From Chara braunii (Eukaryota; Streptophyta; Charophyceae; Charales; Characeae): a DNA stretch of 24,344 bases. Below are positions 8,720 through 16,604 of the stretch, in pieces (the first letter of the stretch is position 1; the number at the start of each line of letters is the position of its first letter). The stretch covers positions 427,835-452,178 of the forward strand of contig BFEA01000470.1 of NCBI GenBank assembly GCA_003427395.1. The letters are read 5' to 3'. Under the pieces are notes generated by a model, which was given only the letters and a program-made list of their open reading frames with translations, did not search any database and was not told the DNA's origin. A program made the translations under genes and the position numbers.

Positions 8720-9430
8720 TCTTCTCACAATAAAAAAGGGGTCCTTATGGGTCCTTATTGACCTGTCTCTGTATCCATTATGGGGAGCGTCAGTGCGGTT
8801 TCTATTCCCCTGGCAAGTCATTAATCATACAGACTTAACCAACTTTCAATGCTTCCCCATGTTACTGTTTGATCGCTTCCGTCAGCTTTCTTGCCCTTTC
8901 TTATGCGTCACTGTCACATGGCAGATGGTGGAACGAGTGAGCGCATCACACGCGAGTGCGGATTGTCATCGTTCTAACTCCAGCTCCGTGTGGGATCCAT
9001 GTCTGTGCTGTGTTCGATGTGCGTGCAAACAGCGGGCAGATGAAGCGGGAGTTTGTTCCGCTGGAGTCGATATTGGCAGTTGTAATCAACGAAGCTGTGA
9101 CCTTCAACAACTGTTTTTTCTATCTTGCTTTGCTGGTGCGTGGAGAGGATGATTTGGTCCTCTTGTTCGAGGTGCGTGTGCGTGCGTCCTGCATGTGCGC
9201 GAATTTATAAAACGTTTCGCTTCCTCTCTGCAAAATGTAGCGCTCTGCAAAATGTAGCGCTTGTCCCTTGTCCCTTACTTTGTCACTATCCCAATAATGA
9301 AAAGGCTGTGTGTAAAGTTGCGACACCTACAAACTGTTGACATGCAGACCTGACTTTGAATCCAGATGGAACCAGATGAACAACATTCCTGAATTACCTA
9401 GGGCCGGTCAGTTTCACAATAATATCGCAA
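8720..9430. other. No gene seen
   Basis: A short direct duplication (CTCTGCAAAATGTAGCG at about 9225 and 9241) and nothing else recognised. Confidence 0.5.
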
Positions 9431-9485
9431 GGCTTTCGGCCTTTAAAAAAAAAATAAACCGGTTGGGCCAAAAAACCGCCCAGAT

Positions 9486-9610
9486 TTTTTTTTTTTTTTT
9501 GAAACCGGGGTCGTTCTGCGCTCGGCGAGGGGACCCCGAATCTGCAATAAATTTTGGTTTTGGGGGGGGGTTGGTCTGTGTGGGGGGGGGGCTGGGGTTG
9601 GGGGGGTGTC
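9486..9610. repeat. Poly-T run and G-rich tract
   Basis: T run at about 9486-9500, then several long G runs between 9560 and 9607 that could form G-quadruplexes on the plus strand. Confidence 0.85.
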
Positions 9611-9777
9611 TGCATGTGTGTTGCGTGCTGTGTGCTGAATGTATGTCATCCGGTATGTACTGGGTTGGTGGCTCTGCATGTTTGTTGCCTGCTGGTCTGA
9701 TGTCTGCTGCATGCATGTTATCGACCCTTTCCTTCTGAAGAAGAACAAGACTGACAAAAAATGCAGAAAGACTGACG

Positions 9778-9836
9778 GGAAGAAGAAGAAGAAGACTGAT
9801 AAGATGGAGAAGAAGAAGAAGAAGAAGAAGAAGACT
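9778..9836. repeat. (GAA)n microsatellite
   Basis: Two GAA/AAG runs separated by a CTGATAAGATGG interruption. Confidence 0.9.
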
Positions 9837-9937
9837 TGCAGACTGACAACTTGCAGGAAATCTTTGAGTTCTTCAGCAGCATAATCAGCTGAATATGGCC
9901 AATATCGATCCACATTTGAACCCCTCCCTCTATCTCT

Positions 9938-9979
9938 CACACACACACACACGTAAGCGGTCAAGCTATTCACTCCCAG

Positions 9980-10020
<41 letters not shown>

Positions 10021-10034
10021 ACATACACAGTCGA

Positions 10035-10066
<32 letters not shown>

Positions 10067-10096
10067 CGACAGGTAAAAAAAAAAAAAAAAAAAAAA
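9938..10096. repeat. (CA)n/(CT)n microsatellites ending in poly-A (10075-10096)
   Basis: CA runs at about 9938-9952, 9996-10018 and 10034-10066, a CT run between them, and a pure A run just before the GC-rich DNA that leads into U6 copy C. Confidence 0.95.
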
Positions 10097-10187
10097 GGGG
10101 CGCTGAGGGGGCCCGGCCCCCAACCAGGTGTCCCGCCCGGCCAGGCCACCAGGAACCTCCCCCGGGCCCCTGCCGGATCTCCACTCA

Positions 10188-10284
10188 GACCATTTCTCGA
10201 TTTATGCGTGTCATCCTTGCGCAGGGGCCATGCTAATCTTCTTTCTCTGCAACGTTCCAATTTTAACGGATGTCCCGACGGCTG
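10188..10284 (-). pseudogene. U6 snRNA pseudogene C
   Basis: On the minus strand it covers nearly all of plant-type U6: GGGACATCCG, TTAAAATTGGAACG, then a mutated GCAGAGAAAGAAG region with a small insertion, ATTAGCATGGCCCCTGCGC, AAGGATGACACGCATAAATC and GAGAAATGGTC. The 5' stem-loop has lost its CCCTTCGG form. There is no T-run terminator after the 3' end and no plant upstream sequence element or correctly spaced TATA box, so it is an unlikely gene. It shares the extra AAAG-type insertion with copy D, suggesting a common source. Confidence 0.88.
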
Positions 10285-10289
10285 TCGAG

Positions 10290-10720
10290 CTTTTTAAGAA
10301 GAAGAAAAAGGGGAGAAAGGAAAGCTGTGCGTAAAGCTGTAAACATACGTTTATCTTTTGGCACTCACCCACACCGTCTCTCAAAGCTATTTCTTTGGTA
10401 TAGCGTACGGGCGAATCTGCATTGTCTAGAAGGGGCGAATCTGCATTGTCTATAGGGGCAAATCTGCGTTGTCTAGAGAACTATAGCTGCTGTGCCTCTG
10501 TGTTCTTAGAATGTGGAAACCGTGTGGGCTGCGCTATGTCTGCACCACACTATTTGACATAATTGCATGCAACCGTGAGGATTGGATGTGCTGATTCCAC
10601 ATCCAGTTGTCAAGGTGGTGCAGTTCTAAAGTAGGCACAGCAGCTATAGTTATATAGACAGAGAGGGGACTTAGTGCCTTGCCTGTGTTGGAAGATGCCA
10701 TGTCTACAGACACAAGACAA
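10290..10720. other. No gene seen; short GGGGCGAATCTGC repeats
   Basis: A GGGCGAATCTGCATTGTCTA string appears three times with small changes between about 10409 and 10477. Nothing else is recognised. Confidence 0.6.
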
Positions 10721-10725
10721 GAATG

Positions 10726-10805
10726 ACTTCCGGACCGTCTGGAACCACACATGTCCGGTGGTCCGGATGTGTCCTGAAGTCCGGACTTCTGGACCTGATC
10801 GGACA
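10726..10805. repeat. TCCGGAC-palindrome cluster 3
   Basis: TCCGGAC, GTCCGG and ACCGTCTGGA recur, matching clusters 1 and 2. Confidence 0.8.
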
Positions 10806-10862
10806 TGAGCTGGGCGGGTCAGGGTCCAGGTCTGGCATGGCCATGCTTATGTGCAACATGTG

Positions 10863-10907
10863 CATTTTCATGCTTGACCTTTTGAAAGAAGGTCAAGCAT
10901 GAAAATG
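10863..10907. repeat. Perfect 19-bp hairpin
   Basis: CATTTTCATGCTTGACCTT (10863-10881) is followed, after the 7-nt loop TTGAAAG, by its exact reverse complement (10889-10907). Confidence 0.95.
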
Positions 10908-11236
10908 AACACGTCTTGCAAAAATAAGCTTTCCAACAGACAAAACGAAAAAGAAGCTTCCGACAGACAAAGATGTCAGTGTAAACAAAATTTCAATAAT
11001 TTATTAATTTCCAAGTTCATGATTGGAAAGCACATTCAAAGCAGTGATATATTTTGGTGACTCCTTGACAAGGGAGTCAGGCAGACACCCCTTGCTTAGC
11101 TATCCCTGGCTGAGTGGGTGTGTAGAGTGGTCTGAGTGGGGCTTGAGGGCTGTGACAGATTAGTTTGTCAGACTTATACTACCATTCTTACCAAGGGTTT
11201 GGGAGTGTCCCCCCCCCCCCCCCCCCAATTTTCATA

Positions 11237-11339
11237 ATTTGGACCGTTTCTCAATTTATGCGTGTCATCCTTGTGCAGGGGCCATGCTAATCTTCTCTTT
11301 CTCTGTATCGTTCCGATTTTAACGGATGTCCCGAAGGAC
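11237..11339 (-). pseudogene. U6 snRNA retrocopy D, near full length
   Basis: On the minus strand about 103 nt runs from the true U6 start GTCCTTCGGGACATCCG, through ACAGAGA, a 6-nt GAGAAA-type duplication, GATTAGCATGGCCCCTGC, ACAAGGATGACACGCATAAA, to GAGAAACGGTCCAAAT. Length is close to the usual ~102 nt. It lacks a T-run terminator, a plant upstream sequence element and a TATA box at the normal place, and sits inside a retrozyme-like repeat. A run of C (plus strand, 11209-11226) adjoins the 3' end. GGGAGTG occurs at 11201-11207 and 11342-11348, a candidate 7-bp target duplication. It is read as a retropseudogene. Confidence 0.87.
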
Positions 11340-11444
11340 AAGGGAGTGCATGCGGGTTTTACGGTTGTGACAAACTAGTTTCTCAGAATTACTGCCATTG
11401 TTGCCAGGGGTGTGGAGTGGGTTTTATGGCTGCGACAGGCGGTA

Positions 11445-11551
11445 CCTCCCTCCCCCAAATACAACGTACGGTCATTATAACTTTATATTTAGGCTGAAAG
11501 ATACTCCAAATACAGCTATAATCACTGTACTTCGTATTCGGGGAAAGAAGG
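11445..11551. mobile_element. Stowaway-like palindromic MITE, copy 1
   Basis: Imperfect foldback of 107 bp flanked by TA on both sides (11443-11444 and 11552-11553). The right end reads GGGGAAAGAAGG, complementary to the family start CCTTCTTCCCCC. The centre has TTTAGGCTGAAAGAT as in the other copies. TA duplications and short TIRs fit non-autonomous Tc1/mariner derivatives. Confidence 0.85.
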
Positions 11552-11656
11552 TAGTTTCTCAGGCATACCTGGTATTCTTCCCAGGGGTTTGAAGTTTGAT
11601 CCGACCCCCTGCCAGGATTGTCGAGGGGTTGGTGTGAATGAAGTTGAAGTTGACTA

Positions 11657-11761
11657 CCTTCTTCCCCCCAATACAATGTACGGTCATTATAGCTGTATTT
11701 AGACTGAAAGATACGCCAAATTCAGCTATAATGACCGTACATTGTATTCGGGGGAAGAAGG
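11657..11761. mobile_element. Stowaway-like palindromic MITE, copy 2
   Basis: Arms of about 46 bp starting CCTTCTTCCCCC and including CAATGTACGGTCATTATAGC are complementary with only three mismatches around a short centre (ACTGAAAGATACG). The left flank is TA (11655-11656); the right flank is AA, probably a mutated TA. It is the least decayed hairpin of the three copies. Confidence 0.9.
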
Positions 11762-11835
11762 AAATTCTCTCAGGGGTATTTTGCTAACTCTCCGCGACGT
11801 GGTGAGTCCTTGTCTATCAGTTAAATGCATCAGAG

Positions 11836-11892
11836 GAGAAGGTGGGGGTTCAACCCGCTGATGAGTTGGTGAAAGTCTGACGAGACAGTCTG
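11836..11892 (+). pseudogene. Decayed hammerhead ribozyme
   Basis: CTGATGA is kept (11858-11864). Stem II (11865-11881) still pairs, with a T-A in place of the C/A mismatch of the intact copy and the same GAAAG loop, but GAAA has become GAGA (11882-11885). The 5' strand of stem III is now AGAAGGT and no longer pairs with CAGTCT. The cleavage C is G. It should not cleave, yet it aligns base for base with 6598-6654 and confirms that the ribozyme belongs to the repeat. Confidence 0.85.
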
Positions 11893-11949
11893 GCACAGTC
11901 ACGCGTTTCTTTGTTGGGTTGTGTATAGGGAACATGACAAAACACAACA

Positions 11950-12150
11950 TGGGCCTCGCTAAACTCTCCGTTCAGGCGGGTAGATGTCGCTAAGGTTGGG
12001 ACTGTACTACTAGCGGTCGTGCTAGTGGATATCTGTTACATGCCCAGTTGGGCGATGTACATATATAACCAAGGAACCGCAATGTGATGAAAAGGACTGA
12101 ATGGACAATGCAATGCTAATAGAATCTCAACAAGCAGTGTACATCCTGAT
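11950..12150. other. No gene seen
   Basis: Unrecognised sequence between the retrozyme-like locus and the membrane-type open frame. Confidence 0.5.
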
Positions 12151-12152
12151 AC

Positions 12153-12524
12153 TTACAAAAATGGTGCTTTATAGCACAGTGGAAGACTCACGTAGATATA
12201 AGTCCTGACGAGACCGGGACTGACCTCTCTCACGAAGTACAAGATAGCGCAGCAGAATGCTAGAATACCAATGACTAGCCCAATCAATGTCGCAATACAG
12301 ACCAAACATACATCATCCTTATCACAAGGTGGGAAGGGGCTTGGCGCTACACACAGGAAGAAGGCGCCAGGTCCAGACCATACACAGACGAAGAGGAGGG
12401 GATCAGACGAAGAAGAGACGGGAGACGGGAATGTCGTTAACACCAAGTCTTCGGTACAAGTCCCAGATAATCCCTCGTCAAATGTCTGAAGTCCAATGTC
12501 GAGTCTGGATCCAAATGTCACCAA
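12153..12524 (-). CDS. Weak candidate exon: single-pass membrane-type open frame
   Basis: A 123-residue open frame of unknown family. Residues about 70-98 form a strong hydrophobic stretch (VCLVCIATLIGLVIGILAFC onward), followed by a positively charged turn (REVSPGLVR). This would suit one transmembrane helix. The N-terminal half is Ser/Pro/Phe-rich with a few Cys. Two GT-type splice donors lie near its end (GTGAGT after ...RTYIY, and GTAAGT at the stop), so it might be an exon. Against this, it overlaps a TGGCGCCTTCTTCCTG block shared with retroelement-like repeats, starts beside a CT microsatellite, and no acceptor or partner exon is evident. Confidence 0.22.
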   Translation of the reverse strand: MVTFGSRLDIGLQTFDEGLSGTCTEDLVLTTFPSPVSSSSDPLLFVCVWSGPGAFFLCVAPSPFPPCDKDDVCLVCIATLIGLVIGILAFCCAILYFVREVSPGLVRTYIYVSLPLCYKAPFL

Positions 12525-12614
12525 GTTCTCTCTCTTTCTCTTAGTCTGCTGATTGCAGTGAAGTCAGGTAGCAAGAGGGTGAGAGGGAGATGGTGGACTG
12601 AGAAGAGGAAGAAG

Positions 12615-12619
<5 letters not shown>

Positions 12620-12668
<49 letters not shown>

Positions 12669-12709
12669 NNNNNNNNNNNNNNNTCTCTCTCTCTCTCTCT
12701 CTCTCTCTC
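12620..12709. repeat. (CT)n microsatellite with N gap
   Basis: CT run interrupted by 15 N at 12669-12683, an assembly gap whose true length is unknown. Confidence 0.98.
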
Positions 12710-13023
12710 ATGTGCCAGGTACTAACCTGTGAAGATGGTGCTGTGCTGCAGGTACCTTGAAGACGAAGCTGGAGCTATGGTGCTGCAGGTAAGTCTCCCT
12801 GGCCTCCGCCCAATCTCTCTCTCTCTCTCTCCAGTACTACTCTAGCTCCTACTAGCGCCCAGCACTGAAGACTACAGCTAACGCTACTACTACTACTGCA
12901 GCGCTCCTCCAGAGTGCTGCTTCCGAATCCTGAAGACTACCTCCTGCCTCCTGCCTCCTGAACTGCACGTGAAGTGCCTGGGAAGTCCCTATGAACTACC
13001 TGCAGCCTGCAGGGCGGGACAGT

Positions 13024-13031
13024 CTTATATA
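13024..13031 (-). promoter_or_regulatory. TATA box of the second LTR-like segment
   Basis: TATATAAG on the minus strand, with the same GGCCAGCAC flank as the box at 3988-3993. Confidence 0.5.
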
Positions 13032-13199
13032 GTGCTGGCCCGTCCAGGAGGCTGCTCTTGCCAATGCCAATACGTGCCAGACCCTGGCGTTGAAGCTCGA
13101 ACAAAGGTTGTCTTGACAACAGGCCCAAAATGGCCTGTGCTAAAACCCTGGTCTGGTGACGAAGTTTCAGGGCAGGTCGATCTTACGAGGGCCTGAAAA

Positions 13200-13330
13200 T
13201 GGCCGTCCGTTTCAGGCTGAAAAGACTCAGGGCCTGGAAGGCCCTCTTTTAGGCTGAAACGACACAGGGCCTGTAGGCCCTTGTTTTCAGGCTTTTAGGC
13301 CGAAAACGACACAAAAATGGACCTCGTTTC
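13200..13330. repeat. Imperfect tandem repeat with GGGCCTGTAGGCCC palindromes
   Basis: AGGCTGAAA-GACWCAGGGCC units at about 13214, 13252 and 13297 with decaying similarity. Confidence 0.75.
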
Positions 13331-13346
13331 AGGCGCAGCATGTAAC

Positions 13347-13530
13347 AATATCCCTGGTTGAGTGGGTGGGTAGAGTGGGTTTTATGGCTGTCTCAGATTA
13401 GTTTCTCAGACGTACTGCCATTCGTGTCAGTCAGGGGTTTGGACCCACAGTCTGCTAGGATTGTAGGGTTTAGGGTTGGTGGAAGTGAACTCGACCAACT
13501 TTTTGCACGGCTATAGCCAAATCTGGGCGA
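13347..13530 (+). mobile_element. Retrozyme-like repeat, copy 3, ribozyme core missing
   Basis: Closely matches 6385-6560 (TGAGTGGGTGGGTAGAGTGG, CAGATTAGTTTCTCAGACGT, CAGGGGTTTGGACCCACAG, CTGCTAGGATTG, CGACATGGTG). After GGTGGGGGTTCA the sequence jumps to TGGCACAG, which in the other copies lies just beyond the ribozyme, so the ribozyme core appears to have been deleted here. Confidence 0.7.
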
Positions 13531-13534
13531 CATG

Positions 13535-13785
13535 GTGGGGGTTCATGGCACAGGCCTGGTTTCATGTCCCAACGTGGGCCCATGGGCTGATAGCCGAACT
13601 TAGATTGTTCGAGTCGTGAATGAGAGTCTTGTGGGGTTTGCGTTTTGGAGCTCAGGCGGGGACAGCTTGTGGTGTCGCAAACATGCCTCATGCCTTTGAT
13701 ATTTTATGGGTTTGGTCTCCGTTTAGACACAGAAATCGAGTGGCCTCCTGTGGTCCCGGGGGGGGTTAAATGCGCCACCGGGATC
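13535..13785. other. No gene seen
   Basis: Unrecognised sequence leading into the SINE-like 3' end. Confidence 0.5.
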
Positions 13786-13800
13786 GAGGCGCAACGGACA

Positions 13801-13985
13801 GCTCCGGTCTATTGGTGGGGAGCAACACCTGCTGGAAACCGGGTGCAGTGTCCCAGCTCAAAAAAAAAGAAAAAAGGGAAAAAAAAAGGAAAAAAGAAGG
13901 AAAAAAAACGGAAAAAAAGGGGAAAAAAGGAAAAAAAAGGAAAAAAAAGGAGAAAAAGGAAAAAAAAAGGAAAAAGAAAAGGAGG
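13801..13985 (+). repeat. SINE-like 3' end followed by long A/G-rich tail
   Basis: CTATTGGTGGGGAGCAACAC, then CTGCTGGAAACCGGGTGCAG, then TCCCAGCTC is shared with 18805-18860 (plus) and, reversed, with 17643-17700 and 22030-22080. Here it is directly followed by about 125 bp of A with G interruptions, as expected of a retroposon tail that has expanded. Confidence 0.65.
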
Positions 13986-14169
13986 AGGAGAGAGAAAATG
14001 GGAATTCGAGTGGATAAGAATGGGTAGCATGTCAAACTGACCCGCCTCCATGTGGAAATATAAAATCGTTTGTCTTTTTTGTTGCAATATAAAATCTAAT
14101 CCTAATGCAATCGCAGACCCAAGTGCAAGCCATGTGGATATGACATATCCAAGTTCAAATGCAAACAGA

Positions 14170-14313
14170 GGGCCTTGTTCCACTACACAAGACTCTACAT
14201 GCATTTGGACGTTTTCTGTACCAGGTGCATTCGGACGTGTCCAATATTTCGAATGTATGGGGTCCAGAAAGCGTCCAAGTGCATGTCGAGTGTTGCGTAG
14301 TGGAGCGAGGCCC
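14170..14313. mobile_element. Foldback MITE family 2, copy 1
   Basis: Arms of 49 bp (14170-14218 and 14265-14313) are complementary with seven mismatches, starting GGGCCTTGTTCCACTACACA on the left and, reverse-complemented, GGGCCTCGCTCCACTACGCA on the right. The centre repeats the GGTGCATTCGGACG theme of the arms. Element limits and target duplication are unclear. Confidence 0.85.
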
Positions 14314-14319
14314 GTGAAC

Positions 14320-15100
14320 GCAGATGCCTGACCAAGAGAGAGCCCGGTTTAGAAATCATTTTGGCAAAAATAGCAGGTGCCATAGAAAGCGGGGAAGGCC
14401 CTGAGGAAGAAGATACCTGGATGCCCAGGAATCACTCGAGGGTTTAAGTATCAGACTTTGTATCGAGACCCAGCTGGATGGCTACTGTCTTCACCCAAAT
14501 AGAGAGCCCGGTAACGATGGCTGTATCTGGGCTACGTGCGGTCCAGATACAGAGATTGTGGCCGGGCGTTCTATTCGGGTGAAGATGGTAGGCCATTCTG
14601 TGCTGTCCATTTTCACTTCATTTGTGAGCAAATATTAGTTGGCATTTATGAGCTCATGTTTCCCTGTAGTTGGGATGCTGACGTTGTGTGGCTGTTTGTT
14701 TGATTGATTTCTGTGCCGCAGCATCTCCGCCCACCTCTCGAAGTCCTCATCAGTGTCCGCCGGTCATTGGCAGAGGCATTAGGAGTGGATGGTGGGACGA
14801 AAAGAAATGAGAGTAGGAGAAACGGGGCTGTCCCATCCTAGCCATCTGAAAGACGCATGAAACGTAGGAGCCATTGAAGAGGAGGAGTTGGAAGGTGTGC
14901 GCTTAGAGAGAGCTCAAGCGCCACACTGAAGATCTTGCCTTAACTCGAAGTGATTAATATCGCCTCAGAGCGGCAAGAAGTGTCCAGAGCTCCATGTCAA
15001 CTGATGGCCTTGTGAAGATCAGTTTGTCAGTTGGAGCTTGCAAGGTAAGAAGCCACGGAACTGGGATCAAGAGTCTCTAAGAATGTTAACTCATATCTTC
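14320..15100. other. No gene seen
   Basis: A minus-strand frame of about 40 codons near 14.65-14.76 kb (ADTDEDFERWAEMLRHRNQS) is the only protein-like scrap. It is too short to classify. Confidence 0.4.
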
Positions 15101-15103
15101 CTT

Positions 15104-15153
<50 letters not shown>

Positions 15154-15183
15154 GTGTGTGTTGTGTGTGTGTGTGTGTGTGTG

Positions 15184-15230
<47 letters not shown>

Positions 15231-15231
15231 G
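15104..15231. repeat. (GT)n microsatellite
   Basis: About 125 bp of GT with four TT interruptions; capable of Z-DNA. Confidence 0.98.
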
Positions 15232-15234
15232 TGA

Positions 15235-15640
15235 ATCGTCACCACAAAAACCCCTTTCCAACCCAGATGAGTAGATCGAAAATTGAAGCTGTTTTATTCT
15301 GTAGCAGACAATGAAGCACACAGAAGCAGACTAAAAGTGAGCAAGTCCAACATTGAAACAGTTGTCCCTTCAGCCTATAGTACAACATGAAGCACAATAA
15401 ATCCGTTATATTGGCCTTTCCTTGTACAGTCCTTTCTTCGGTATCTTTAATTTGGCTTCCTGGGGTACCTATTTTACCTTCTTGCGGCTCCCCTTTTACT
15501 GTGCCTCAATCGTACAAGGCTTGTTACATTGATTGTGGTTGAGCGCAAGCTGACCAGACCCCCATGTGCCATAATGGCCCACTTGCAGGCTATGAAAGGA
15601 GCCAGAGTAAAGGGGGAGGTATACTCCTGTCCAGTTTTTC
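15235..15640. other. No gene seen
   Basis: Unrecognised AT-rich sequence between two microsatellites. Confidence 0.5.
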
Positions 15641-15647
15641 CTCAGAT

Positions 15648-15692
15648 CGAGAGAGATATCAAGAGAGATATCAAGAGAGATATCAAGAGAGA

Positions 15693-15772
<80 letters not shown>
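15648..15772. repeat. 12-bp GAGAGATATCAA repeat leading into (GA)n
   Basis: Three to four 12-bp units followed by about 80 bp of pure GA. The order suggests that the GA run expanded from the GAGAGA part of the 12-bp unit. Confidence 0.95.
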
Positions 15773-15774
<2 letters not shown>

Positions 15775-15923
15775 CATTCCATTTCCCAAACTGTAGGAAG
15801 CTTTTGAATTCCCAAGCTGTGTGAAGCTTTTGAAAACAGTGCTTCCCCCTGCATCTCCATAGTTAAGCAGGAAGTGCCCAGCACCTCCTTCCACTAGATT
15901 CTCACCTCCACAATCAAAGACTG

Positions 15924-15924
<1 letters not shown>

Positions 15925-15957
<33 letters not shown>
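15925..15957. repeat. (TG)n microsatellite
   Basis: Pure TG run. Confidence 0.97.
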
Positions 15958-15959
15958 AT

Positions 15960-16455
15960 TTGCATGCGTGCTTGCGCAGGTCAGGGCAAACAGGGATTGT
16001 GATATGAAGAGCCAAATGAAATGAGGTGGGAGCATAGACAGCGAAATATATCAGTCGGCTTCTGATAGAAGTATACACATTCTTTCTGGGTCCTTGAGAA
16101 GGTGAGGGTTCAAGGCTTGCTGCCTGCCGGCTGAATCTGGCAAGCCGCAGAATGTTGTGATGAATTTGCTTTGGGAGGCAAAGCAATACTGCGACGTTGT
16201 TCTGCTCAATGGCTTGCCGTGGAGCGATTGCATTTCATTCAGGTGGAAAATTTCTCTCATTGAGTTGATGGCTGTAATGAAACTTAGTATTAAATGAGAG
16301 AAAGAGAACTGGGGAAATCCATGCCTGTCTTTCCGTCTTGATGTGAATTCTTGGCTGTGTGACCAAGTGTGTCACAGGTATTGAGTGCCAGTGCTGAGGG
16401 TGAGATTACTACCGTAGCTTCTCTCTCGGCTTTATGACGGCCCGTTTATCGACGG
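15960..16455. other. No gene seen
   Basis: Nothing recognised on either strand. Confidence 0.5.
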
Positions 16456-16457
16456 AG

Positions 16458-16602
16458 GTCGTTGCTCCACTGCTCAACATTTGATGCGTATCTGGACTGT
16501 TCTAGGTATTATGTGCATTTGGACTGTTTCAACATTTTGAATGTATTAGGAGCACTGCCGACCGTGGATACATTTAGACTGTTGTGCAGTGGAGCAAGGC
16601 CC
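16458..16602. mobile_element. Foldback MITE family 2, copy 2
   Basis: The left end TTGCTCCACTGCTCAACA and the right end (reverse complement TTGCTCCACTGCACAACA) differ by one base. Size (about 145 bp) and internal TGCATTTGGAC-type motifs match the copy at 14170-14313. Confidence 0.82.
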
Positions 16603-16604
16603 CC

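Larger units (their letters stand above)
11098..11945 (+). mobile_element. Nested retrozyme-like locus, copy 2
   Basis: Three partial, tandemly arranged stretches match the first half of copy 1: 11105-11200, 11349-11430, and 11420-11640 once the insertion is removed. The second half (11765-11945) contains the ribozyme remnant. A U6 retrocopy (11237-11339) and two palindromic MITEs (11445-11551 and 11657-11761) interrupt it. Removing the first MITE restores the GACAG...TAGTTTCTCAG context of the other copies, so the MITE arrived later than the repeat. Confidence 0.75.
12719..13335 (-). mobile_element. LTR-like segment with minus-strand TATATAAG box
   Basis: On the minus strand, GGCCAGCACTATATAAG (box at 13024-13031) is followed about 230 bp downstream by GGGAGACTTACCTGCAGC (about 12779-12796), matching the 3.5-4.1 kb segment in order. 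Upstream (13200-13330) lie three imperfect ~45-50-bp units with the palindromic CAGGGCCTGTAGGCCCT core, which would correspond to a U3 region with repeats. No coding region is attached. Confidence 0.45.

Noticed and set aside
11237-11339. Functional U6 gene
   Set aside because: Near full length, but there is no T-run terminator, plant upstream sequence element or correctly spaced TATA box, and it has an insertion after ACAGAGA within an interrupted repeat.
14650-14770. CTGATGAGG on the minus strand with GAGAGG nearby, a possible third hammerhead
   Set aside because: There is no paired stem III and no cleavage triplet at the right place; the second core element is wrong.
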